Assembly (NCBI GenBank): GCA_900549865.1
Contig: URPU01000052.1
Span: 1-15,996, forward strand
Length of the DNA stretch: 15,996 nt
From: an uncultured Eubacteriales bacterium
Lineage (GTDB): Bacteria > Bacillota > Clostridia > Oscillospirales > Oscillospiraceae
Reading direction: 5' to 3'
Below the pieces are notes generated by a model. That model made no database searches. It was not told the DNA's origin and was given only the letters and a program-made list of their open reading frames with translations. Position 1 is the stretch's first letter. The number at the start of each line of letters is the position of its first letter. Below are positions 7,544 to 14,427 of this stretch, one piece after another. The position numbers and the translations under genes were made by a program.

Positions 7544-9541
7544 TTATATAATTTCCATTGCGGCGTAGTAGCCTTCTCTTATCGCGTTGCCGCACTTGCC
7601 GGGCTTTGCGCAGTCGCCGACGACAGTGGTCTTGGTGGGGTACTTGTAGCGTATCGTGTCGGCAAGCTCCATGTTGGGCTTTCTGCCGAACGCGGCGACG
7701 ATGACGTCCGCGGGGACTGTCTCGCGCGTGCCGTCGAGCTTTTCTATCTCAACGCCGGTGTCGTTGATGCCCACGACCTTGGAGTTCACAAGCGTCTTTA
7801 TGCCGTACTCGGGGATGAGGCGGACAATGCTGTAGGCGTTGAGTGCGTTGACATCCGCGCCTATCTTATCACGCATTTCAATGATGGTGAAGCTGCGGTC
7901 GCCGAGGGGGGCGTACTCAAACGCGGTGTCGATAGCGGACAGGCCGCCGCCGCAGATGACGACGTTCTTGCCCTCGGGCAGGGCCTGACGCTTATGCACG
8001 TCGTATACCTCAATGACCTTGGGATTGTAGATGCCGGGGATGGGCGGAACTACCGGCTGAGAGCCGGTGGCGACGACGATGCGGTCTGCCTCAAGCAGCA
8101 CCTTGTCGTCTGCGCTTATCTCGCAGTTCATGTGCACGCGCACGCCCAGCTTTTCAAGCTGCACCTGATACCAATCGATAAGCTCACGCATACGGTGCTT
8201 GAAGTCGCCGGTGGAAATGGTCCTGAACGTGCCGCCGAACACATCGCCCTTGTCGTAAAGATCGACCTGACAGCCGCGCTCCGCCGCGCAGCGTGCGGCC
8301 TCAAGGCCGCCGGGGCCAGCGCCGATGACGACGACATGGGTGGGCTTGCTTACGGGGGTGACTTCCATATGGGTCTCAAAGCCGGTGTTGGGGTTTACCG
8401 CGCAGGAGACCTGCGTGCTGCGGCCGAATATGCGGCCGATGCACTCCTCGGTGCAGAGGATGCACGGGCGGATATCCTCGCGGCGGCCTTCGCGGATCTT
8501 GTTGGGCCACTGCGGGTCGGCGATGCACTGACGGCCGAACTGGACGAGGTCGAGCGTGCCCTCCTCAAGCTGCCTGACGGCGGACTCGATAGTCAGCGCG
8601 CCGGAGTTTATCATGGGCTTGGTTATGTAGGGGCGTGCGGCTTTGGAAACATGCTCAAACACGTTGTCGCCGACGTACTTCGTGGTGAATATGAAGTCGT
8701 TTGCCTCGTAGGAACCCGCGTCGGTGTCGAACACGTCAACGCCCGCGGCCTCAAGGATGGAGAGAACGTCCATGCAGTTGGTCAGGTCGAACGCGCCCGG
8801 ATTCTGGTGGTCGAGAGAAATTCTGAAGAATATCGGGAAGCTGGGGCCGACGATCTCGCGCACGGCCTGAATTATCTCGACTGCAAAGCGGCAGCGGTTC
8901 TCCACACATCCGCCGTACTCGTCGGTCCTGCGGTTCCACTTCGGGGAGAGGAACTGCTCGATGAGGTATGCGTTGTGCGCGTGTATTTCGATCGCGTCAA
9001 AGCCGCACTTGAGGGCGAAGTCCGCCGCGACCTTGTAGTTTTCGATGCACTTCTTTATCTCTTCCTTTGACATCTCGCGGCAAAGGATGTTGGGGTCATA
9101 GTATGCGGGATTTTCGGAGGCGGAGACGAGCGCCTCGTCCGCGCCGCGGCCGAGAACTGCGTTTCTTCCCGTGCCCGGGCTGAGCTGGAGGCAGAACTTC
9201 GCGCCCCAGCGGTGCACGCGCTCCACCATGACGGTCGTCTTGGGAATGGCGTGTATATCCCACACGGCGACAGAGGGGGAACCCTGGCACAGTGCCTCGG
9301 ATACGAATATCGCGCCGGTCATTATCATGCCCGCGCCGCCCTTGGCGCGCTCCTCGTAATAGCGCATTCCTTCTTCACTCTCGGTCCCGTCCTGCATGGG
9401 CGTGTACGTGCCCATGGGGGACATGACGATGCGGTTTCTGAGAGTCATGCCGTTTATCTTTACCGGCTCCCAGAGCTTTGAATAGTTGATCTTCTTGTTT
9501 TTCCAATCGGTTATTTCCTGATGGACGACAAATCCGTTCAT
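7544..9541 (-). CDS. OYE-type NADH:flavin oxidoreductase, FMN/4Fe-4S/FAD (dienoyl-CoA reductase-like)
   Basis: A 665-residue cytoplasmic enzyme of the 2,4-dienoyl-CoA reductase/BaiCD/enoate-reductase-like group. An N-terminal old-yellow-enzyme barrel binds FMN (LRNRIVMSPMG, then HAHNAYLIEQFLSP with His187 and His189, and NRRTDEYGG). A 4Fe-4S cysteine set follows: C360, C363, C367, C380 (CILCTEEC...SCAVNP). Next come two dinucleotide-binding segments: GAGPGG (407-412) for FAD and GGGLSA (531-536) for NAD(P)H. Electrons pass from NAD(P)H through FAD and the cluster to FMN and then an activated C=C bond; some relatives work as dehydrogenases or demethylases. I chose the ATG at 9541 because AAGGAGG lies 10 bases upstream; an in-frame ATG at 9595 has none and would add 18 residues unlike the family. 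It is the first gene of the operon. Substrate unknown. Confidence 0.92.
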   Translation of the reverse strand: MNGFVVHQEITDWKNKKINYSKLWEPVKINGMTLRNRIVMSPMGTYTPMQDGTESEEGMRYYEERAKGGAGMIMTGAIFVSEALCQGSPSVAVWDIHAIPKTTVMVERVHRWGAKFCLQLSPGTGRNAVLGRGADEALVSASENPAYYDPNILCREMSKEEIKKCIENYKVAADFALKCGFDAIEIHAHNAYLIEQFLSPKWNRRTDEYGGCVENRCRFAVEIIQAVREIVGPSFPIFFRISLDHQNPGAFDLTNCMDVLSILEAAGVDVFDTDAGSYEANDFIFTTKYVGDNVFEHVSKAARPYITKPMINSGALTIESAVRQLEEGTLDLVQFGRQCIADPQWPNKIREGRREDIRPCILCTEECIGRIFGRSTQVSCAVNPNTGFETHMEVTPVSKPTHVVVIGAGPGGLEAARCAAERGCQVDLYDKGDVFGGTFRTISTGDFKHRMRELIDWYQVQLEKLGVRVHMNCEISADDKVLLEADRIVVATGSQPVVPPIPGIYNPKVIEVYDVHKRQALPEGKNVVICGGGLSAIDTAFEYAPLGDRSFTIIEMRDKIGADVNALNAYSIVRLIPEYGIKTLVNSKVVGINDTGVEIEKLDGTRETVPADVIVAAFGRKPNMELADTIRYKYPTKTTVVGDCAKPGKCGNAIREGYYAAMEII

Positions 9542-9627
9542 ATTAGGTTTTCCTCCTTTGTGGTTGAAAATCGTCAAAACTTCAAAATCGTTCAAACTGT
9601 CCGGATCAGAAGAACGAACTTTTTAAG

Positions 9628-9653
9628 TTTCCCCGTTCGGGAAAAGCTTTCCC
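9628..9653 (-). promoter_or_regulatory. Alternative hairpins in the operon leader
   Basis: In the predicted untranslated leader (about 9660 to 9541) three segments GGGAAA, TTTCCC, GGGAAA follow each other on the transcript (9648-9653, 9639-9644, 9628-9633). The middle one can pair with either neighbour, giving two mutually exclusive 6-bp stems. No T tract follows, so this is not a standard attenuator; the pairing could modulate RNA stability or be chance. Confidence 0.3.
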
Positions 9654-9666
9654 TTTTCGCATTTTT

Positions 9667-9695
9667 ATCATAGGGCATTGTGAAAGCAAAAGCAA
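9667..9695 (-). promoter_or_regulatory. Promoter of the redox operon
   Basis: On the minus strand TTGCTT (9690-9695) and TATGAT (9667-9672) are separated by 17 bp, a good sigma-A match. Transcription would begin near 9660 and give a leader of about 120 nt before the oxidoreductase ATG. The palindrome at 9702-9725 ends 6 bp upstream of the -35, which is where an activator usually binds. Confidence 0.65.
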
Positions 9696-9701
9696 TATGC
9701 G

Positions 9702-9725
9702 TTTTGTGGAGATATCATCACAAAA
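9702..9725. promoter_or_regulatory. 24-bp palindrome, candidate operator
   Basis: The arms TTTTGTG (9702-9708) and CACAAAA (9719-9725) surround a centre containing GATATC; only two base pairs of the 12 fail. Its position just upstream of the operon promoter suits an activator, and TTGTG half-sites recur nearby (9678, 9792). It is the best candidate operator for the PucR-type regulators, but the cognate protein is inferred only from proximity. Confidence 0.55.
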
Positions 9726-9847
9726 TTTGCTTCAAAATTCACAATCGGCAAATTTCCCTTGAGTTCAGACGGGTTTTGAAAACTTGGTTATTGTGACAAA
9801 TGCGGTAAACGCTGCGGCCTTTTCCCTGAAATGTTTACGTGGATTTT

Positions 9848-9876
9848 TTGACAAGCCTTTTGCGCTGTGATAAAAT
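9848..9876 (+). promoter_or_regulatory. Consensus promoter of the regulator pair
   Basis: TTGACA (9848-9853), a 17-bp spacer and TAAAAT (9871-9876): a perfect -35, optimal spacing and one mismatch in the -10. Start of transcription should be near 9883, giving a leader of about 50 nt to the first regulator's start codon. So strong a core promoter suggests repression or tuning by the upstream dyads. Confidence 0.85.
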
Positions 9877-9931
9877 CTTAATATAGAGAGATAAATTTCG
9901 GTTAAATATCGGGTTTGAAGGAGGGGATATC

Positions 9932-11140
9932 TTGCGGCATCTGGATAACGACCTTCTGCGTGAAACGGTTCTGGGCATGGTTTTTGAGCACGCGACGGTG
10001 CAGGATATGTTTGCAAGGGTGTTTGAGCTGTTTCAGCTCCCGCTCAATTATTTCGACACTTCGTTCAGGCTTGTCGCCAATGCGCTGCCGTGCCGGCCGT
10101 TTTACTTTGACGCGTGGGAGAGCTTCGCGTCCAACGGCTGCGCAAGTCAGGAGAAGATAGACGGCGGGAATTATCTTATATATCAGGAGCAGATGAACGC
10201 CCTCGGCCGTTCCGCTATCTTTGACAGCGGAAACTGCGCGGTTTACCATCAGGCCTGCGGGCCGGTGAAGCTGAACGGTTCGCTCATCGGCTATATGGGG
10301 ACGATGATCCTTGACGCTGTGCCGGAGGACGTTATTGAATTCAACGATATAATGATAAGCGCGATAGAGACCCTTGCGCGGAATGAGCAGAAGAACCGCC
10401 TCGCCGATACGGCGTCCATGGTCCTGGACATCAGTTACTTTCTCCGCCCGGACACCGCGTCGAAGCTGGAGGAGGAGGCCTTCGCGGCGCAGTATAAGCC
10501 GCCGTATGTTTTAGTGGCGCTTTCGGCCTATAACGCCTCTCTCGCAACGCTGAAATATGTGCAGGATCTTATCTGCCGCGGCTGCGATTCCGTAACGGGC
10601 ACGACGTATCAGGATCTGTATCTGTATCTTATCAAGTATGACTGCACCGCGGTCGGACAGCGTGAGTTTGAAGCCACGCTCCATGATATCGCGGCCCGCT
10701 ATAATCTCTACGGGGCCATATCGGATGTGTTTTTCAGCAGCAGCCGCATAAGCGCACACTGTGCGCAGACTATGGAGGCGCTTTCCGTCGGGGCTGCGGA
10801 AAAGCCCGTTATCAGGTTCACGGATGTTTATCAGGACCTTATCTGTATGCGCACGCTTGAGCGCTTTCCGCTCGAAAGCTGCATCCAGCCCGAGACGGCG
10901 AAGCTGCTTTCGCTCGACCCGGTATACTGCGAAACGGCGAAGGTGTACGCAGGCTCCGGCGGCCGCCTTTCCGCGACGGCGGCAAAGCTCAAGGTGCATA
11001 AAAACACCGTGCTCAACCGCATCGAGAAGATAAACGAGCTGTGCCGGCTCGACCTTACCGACAGGGCGGCCGCGTTTTCCTTCCAGCAGCAGCTCATGCT
11101 CATAGAGACCTTTGACCGGATGGGAGGTGGGGCCGTATGA
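9932..11140 (+). CDS. PucR-type transcriptional regulator (first of tandem pair)
   Basis: A 402-residue protein with a C-terminal PucR/CdaR-type helix-turn-helix at about 347-370 (SATAAKLKVHKNTVLNRIEK), preceded by the usual ETAKVYAGSGG helix. The larger N-terminal part (1-335) presumably senses an effector or mediates dimerisation; residues about 80-150 (MNALGRSAIFDSGNCAVYHQ, LIGYMGTMIL) have a GAF/PAS-like strand pattern, but I cannot name the domain. The start codon appears to be TTG, five bases after AAGGAGGGG (9918-9926); no ATG fits. TTG start plus strong promoter may set a low steady level. The gene diverges from the redox operon and overlaps the next regulator by ATGA, so the two are co-translated. 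Family members usually activate catabolic genes in response to their substrate. Confidence 0.85.
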   Translation: MRHLDNDLLRETVLGMVFEHATVQDMFARVFELFQLPLNYFDTSFRLVANALPCRPFYFDAWESFASNGCASQEKIDGGNYLIYQEQMNALGRSAIFDSGNCAVYHQACGPVKLNGSLIGYMGTMILDAVPEDVIEFNDIMISAIETLARNEQKNRLADTASMVLDISYFLRPDTASKLEEEAFAAQYKPPYVLVALSAYNASLATLKYVQDLICRGCDSVTGTTYQDLYLYLIKYDCTAVGQREFEATLHDIAARYNLYGAISDVFFSSSRISAHCAQTMEALSVGAAEKPVIRFTDVYQDLICMRTLERFPLESCIQPETAKLLSLDPVYCETAKVYAGSGGRLSATAAKLKVHKNTVLNRIEKINELCRLDLTDRAAAFSFQQQLMLIETFDRMGGGAV

Positions 11141-12348
11141 GTGTGGATTTTAAGAAAGGGCTGTGCGCCGTCCTTCTGGACGAGCTGCACAATTATGAAA
11201 GCGCGCAGAAGTTATGCGTCAGGCTCAGCGAGTTTTCGGGCCTCTTTGTTGAGCTTATAGACTTCGGCGGCTGCGGCCTGTCCGGACGCAGTGAGCTTCC
11301 CGGCGCTGTGACGCCCGGCGGCTACCGCGCCGCGAAAAAGCAGATGATCCAGCAGCTTTTCGCGGATATCTACGACCGCCGTATGAAAACCGGCGCTGTG
11401 GACGGCTATATTTCCACGGCGAAGCTGATAAGCTGGGACGGCATTCCCGTCGCCGTCGGCATAGTCCTCTATCCCTCGCAGGAGCGGGACGGTGACGTCG
11501 CCGCGCTGCTCCTCCAGATGGAGAACTTCTGCCGCTACGTCTATACGGGCGACCTGTCGCTCAAGCCCGAGGACGCCGGCTCCTCCGACGTCTTGTCGCA
11601 CTTGCTGTTTGACACGGACCCGGACATTGCCGCTCTCGTGTCGGCGCTGCTTCCGTCGTATAAGCGCCACGCGCTTGTCTCCGCCCCGTATATCGCGCTG
11701 AATTTTCAGGCGGATGAGAGAAACCCCGCCGTCTCGCTCAAGGCGGCATATGACCGCTTCGGCGCCGACCGGCCCGATTCCTACAGGATAGTCAGGAAAA
11801 ATGAATTCCTTGCGATACTGTGCAATTTCGACGTGTCGGCCCCGGAAGCCGTGCAGAAAAAATGGGAGCATCTCAACGCCTTCTGCGAGAAGTATTCCCT
11901 CAGCTGCGGCTGTTCCATGGTGTTTTCGGACATCACGGAAAGGGAGACGTATATAAAGCAGGCGCGGGCTGTCAACTGCCTCGGCGCGGCGCTTGGCCGC
12001 GGGCAAAGGCTTTTCCGCACGGAGCTTCTGCTTCCGGAGCTTATGGCGGAAACGGCCGCCCGCAACGACCCGCAGGGCAGTCTTATCCTCAGTGAGCTGC
12101 TGGCGCTGCATAAATACGACGCGGAGAACAGTTCCGAGTATCTGCGCACGCTTGAGGTCTATCTCACCAACGGCAGAAGCATGACCGACACCGCCTCCGC
12201 GCTGTTTATAGACCGCAGCACACTGAAATACAGGCTCAATAAGATACAGGACATGACGTTTATCGACTTTTCCGACGACGCCCGGTGCAGCGCGCTGCTC
12301 ATGAGCTGCCTTGTCTACCGCAGCCATATGCGCAGAGCCGGACTGTGA
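11137..12348 (+). CDS. PucR-type transcriptional regulator (second of tandem pair)
   Basis: A 403-residue protein with the same architecture as its upstream neighbour: a large sensor region and a C-terminal PucR-type helix-turn-helix at about 349-372 (MTDTASALFIDRSTLKYRLN), with the preceding helix LRTLEVYLTNGRS matching the family pattern. The HTH is closer to the PucR consensus (T.. YRLNKI) than that of the first protein. Its ATG overlaps the previous stop (ATGA, 11137-11140), and GGGAGGTGGG is available inside the upstream gene, so translation is coupled and expression should be near 1:1. The N-terminal regions of the two proteins show only weak similarity, suggesting an old duplication with split roles, possibly a heterodimer. 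A hairpin follows at 12440-12466. Confidence 0.85.
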   Translation: MSVDFKKGLCAVLLDELHNYESAQKLCVRLSEFSGLFVELIDFGGCGLSGRSELPGAVTPGGYRAAKKQMIQQLFADIYDRRMKTGAVDGYISTAKLISWDGIPVAVGIVLYPSQERDGDVAALLLQMENFCRYVYTGDLSLKPEDAGSSDVLSHLLFDTDPDIAALVSALLPSYKRHALVSAPYIALNFQADERNPAVSLKAAYDRFGADRPDSYRIVRKNEFLAILCNFDVSAPEAVQKKWEHLNAFCEKYSLSCGCSMVFSDITERETYIKQARAVNCLGAALGRGQRLFRTELLLPELMAETAARNDPQGSLILSELLALHKYDAENSSEYLRTLEVYLTNGRSMTDTASALFIDRSTLKYRLNKIQDMTFIDFSDDARCSALLMSCLVYRSHMRRAGL

Positions 12349-12439
12349 GAGGCCGGAACCATCACGCGCCGGACATATGCGAAAGCCGATGCGCGGCCCA
12401 AACCCGGTCTGTTCCTCAAATGCATCCAAGATAAAAATT

Positions 12440-12466
12440 CGCCGCGGGCATTATTTGCCCGCGGCG
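12440..12466. terminator. Strong GC hairpin with T tract on the minus strand
   Basis: A perfect 10-bp stem, CGCCGCGGGC (12440-12449) with GCCCGCGGCG (12457-12466), and a 7-nt AT loop. On the plus strand ATAGTGATG follows, with no T run; on the minus strand AATTTTTATC follows, the proper tail of an intrinsic terminator. It is the only visible stop signal for the regulator genes, yet its better orientation is leftward. Confidence 0.65.
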
Positions 12467-12508
12467 ATAGTGATGTATTGCGCGTGTCAACGGATTTGCT
12501 ATTTTATA

Positions 12509-12536
12509 TTGTTTCAAGACCAAAATATGCTATAAT
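12509..12536 (+). promoter_or_regulatory. Promoter of mcrBC
   Basis: TATAAT (12531-12536) is a perfect -10 with TGC directly in front (extended -10). TTGTTT (12509-12514) lies 16 bp upstream. Transcription should start near 12543, giving a leader of about 25 nt with CGGAGG (12556-12561) placed 6 bases before the mcrB ATG. The module is therefore transcribed independently of the regulators. Confidence 0.8.
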
Positions 12537-12567
12537 AAAAACAAAAAATAGATATCGGAGGCGCATT

Positions 12568-14427
12568 ATGGATACTCCCGTAGAAAACGAGCAGAAGATA
12601 TTTAAACTCACTATTACGGCTGACAGCGTTGATTCCACTGATCAGCGTTTTGACATGGATGATTTGGGTCTCGGTGATAACTACAGGCCGCTGGGCGCGA
12701 TATTTCAGCGTGCCGACGGTAAAGAGGTCACACGTGCGTATAGAAAGGGCGAGCGAAGGAACTCGAACCAGACGCTTCCGCGGCTGGCATGTCAGGTTTT
12801 TGAAAAACAGCTTGCAGGTCTGTCTGTTGAGGAAAAAGAAAGCTTTCCAGTCAATCGGTATAAGTCGCCGGGTGAATTGATTTGCGGTATTTATTCCAGC
12901 GTGGCTGAATACAAAAAGCATAGAAACTCGTTGGAATATTTGACTTACAGCTACGATGATGGTCGGCTGTTTGTGTTTTACAGTTGGAATATCTTCTCCA
13001 CAATTATATTTGTCAGGGAATGTCTGCGGCGCTTCGGCAGTCCGGGAGATAAATTTATTCTTACATACCGCGATAAGGACGAAAAGGAAACCGGGACGGA
13101 TGAAGCCGGGGCCGTTGCGCAGGGAGAGCCTGCGCAGCAGTTCAACGGATACAGAAACCCCTTCTCCGCCATGCTGCTCGAATCCAAAAATCTGATATTC
13201 CGCGGTGCTCCGGGCACCGGAAAGTCATACCTTGCCAGAGAAGTTGCCGCGGATATTATCAGTAACGGCTACTTCGACGAATACAGGCTCCTTACGGATG
13301 AGCAGAAAAAACAGGTGGAGTTTGTTCAGTTCCACCCAAGTTATGATTATTCCGACTTTGTGGAAGGGCTAAGACTTAATTTGGGTGCAGACGGCACAAT
13401 GGGCTTTGAACTCCGCGACGGCGTCTTCAAAAAGTTTATAGTGCGTGCAAGGAAAAATTACGAGGATTCCATGAAGCCTGTGGAGGCCATTCAGAAAGAA
13501 ATGTCCGCGCAGGATGCGTTGAATGAGTTTTTCTCGGACATTGAGCTTGGAACGGATACGTTTAAAACCATTACTGGCAATGAATTCACGATCACAAGTG
13601 TGGATGACAGGCATATCAACATCGCTATTCCCGGCAATGCATCCATAAACAGACTCTCCCTCAATATAGAGGAAGTCCGTTCAATGCTTGAGGCGGACGT
13701 GAAATTCACGAAGATCAAGGATGTTACGGCTTTCTTCGGAAAGACCTTTGCAACGCAGGCGTACTCATATGATTTTGCGATTTATGGTGCAATCAAGAAC
13801 AAAAAGCGCGCCGTTGCGAAGCCGATCACGCGGCCGGAGAAGCTGAAAAATTACATCTTCATAATAGACGAGATAAATCGCGGAGAGATATCAAAAATAT
13901 TTGGAGAGTTGTTTTTCGCCATCGACCCGGGGTATCGCGGAAAAGCCGGTGAGATATCAACGCAGTATGCCAATCTGCATCCCGATCCAGAAGAAAAGTT
14001 CTATATCCCGGAAAATGTCTACATAATCGGAACGATGAACGATATAGACCGTTCCGTGGACAGCTTTGACTTTGCAATGCGCCGCAGATTCCGCTTTGTT
14101 GAGATCAAGGCGGATGACCGGCTCGAAATGCTTGCCTCTTTGGACAACGATGCGCTTGAGGATGAAGCCATAAGGCGCATGACGGCCCTCAACAGGGAAA
14201 TAGTCGGCGTCGAAGATCTGAATGAGAACTATCAGATCGGCGCGTCGTATTTCCTCAAGCTGAAATACCTGACATTTGATCAGCTTTGGACGGACTATCT
14301 TTCGCCGCTTCTGCATGAATACATACAGGGAATGTATGATGAAGTCGGTATTATGAGCAGGTTTGCGAAGGCGTATGGCTATATCGAGCCGGATGAGGGC
14401 GATGCTGATGGAGATGTTCAGAATTAA
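12568..14427 (+). CDS. mcrB: McrB-type AAA+ GTPase of a type IV restriction module
   Basis: A 619-residue protein, the motor/recognition half of an McrBC system that cleaves modified DNA. The AAA+ core shows Walker A GAPGTGKS (213-220), the family stretch VQFHPSYDYSDFVEGL (253-268), Walker B FIIDEINRGEISKIFGELF (431-449), the McrB signature TMNDIDRSVD (489-498) that marks the GTP-using clade, and the arginine motif FAMRRRF (502-508). Between Walker A and B, residues about 300-410 form a beta-rich insert seen in many homologues. Residues 1-195, where McrB proteins carry the DNA-targeting domain, match nothing I recognise. I start at the ATG after CGGAGG; the longer frame open from 12478 lacks a ribosome site and overlaps the promoter. 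The 3' end overlaps mcrC. Confidence 0.9.
   Translation: MDTPVENEQKIFKLTITADSVDSTDQRFDMDDLGLGDNYRPLGAIFQRADGKEVTRAYRKGERRNSNQTLPRLACQVFEKQLAGLSVEEKESFPVNRYKSPGELICGIYSSVAEYKKHRNSLEYLTYSYDDGRLFVFYSWNIFSTIIFVRECLRRFGSPGDKFILTYRDKDEKETGTDEAGAVAQGEPAQQFNGYRNPFSAMLLESKNLIFRGAPGTGKSYLAREVAADIISNGYFDEYRLLTDEQKKQVEFVQFHPSYDYSDFVEGLRLNLGADGTMGFELRDGVFKKFIVRARKNYEDSMKPVEAIQKEMSAQDALNEFFSDIELGTDTFKTITGNEFTITSVDDRHINIAIPGNASINRLSLNIEEVRSMLEADVKFTKIKDVTAFFGKTFATQAYSYDFAIYGAIKNKKRAVAKPITRPEKLKNYIFIIDEINRGEISKIFGELFFAIDPGYRGKAGEISTQYANLHPDPEEKFYIPENVYIIGTMNDIDRSVDSFDFAMRRRFRFVEIKADDRLEMLASLDNDALEDEAIRRMTALNREIVGVEDLNENYQIGASYFLKLKYLTFDQLWTDYLSPLLHEYIQGMYDEVGIMSRFAKAYGYIEPDEGDADGDVQN

Larger units (their letters stand above)
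9542..9931. promoter_or_regulatory. Divergent control region of the redox operon and regulator pair
   Basis: A 390-bp gene-free, AT-rich region. It holds two opposed promoters (9667-9695 minus, 9848-9876 plus) and between them several inverted repeats: arms at 9702-9725, AAATTTGC/GCAAATTT (9723-9730, 9748-9755), ATTGTGAA/TTCACAAT (9677-9684, 9738-9745), GTTTTGAAAAC (9773-9783) and GTAAAC/GTTTAC (9805-9810, 9833-9838). A tandem pair AAAATCGTCAAAAC / AAAATCGTTCAAAC (9567-9580, 9584-9597, 17-bp period) lies in the minus leader. It is the likely binding ground for the PucR-type pair. Confidence 0.7.

Noticed and set aside
7523..9070. Long open frame of 515 codons on the plus strand
   Set aside because: Lies entirely antisense to the oxidoreductase gene, which has full cofactor motifs and a strong ribosome site; it arises from GC-rich codon usage and shows no recognisable domain.
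9542..9595. Longer N-terminus for the oxidoreductase (ATG at 9595)
   Set aside because: A strong AAGGAGG serves the ATG at 9541, and the extra 18 residues would be read through this ribosome site.
9677..9745. CRP-like TGTGA/TCACA boxes
   Set aside because: Spacing between the half-sites is far from the 6 bp of CRP sites, and cAMP-CRP control is not typical of Clostridia; treated as general dyads.
11212..12429. Open frame of 405 codons antisense to the second regulator
   Set aside because: No ribosome site or family motif; its translation is rich in Arg/Gln/Gly as expected for a shadow of a GC-rich gene.
14363..14407. Longer N-terminus for McrC
   Set aside because: The added residues are the out-of-frame reading of the mcrB 3' end, and no ribosome site precedes the ATG at 14363.
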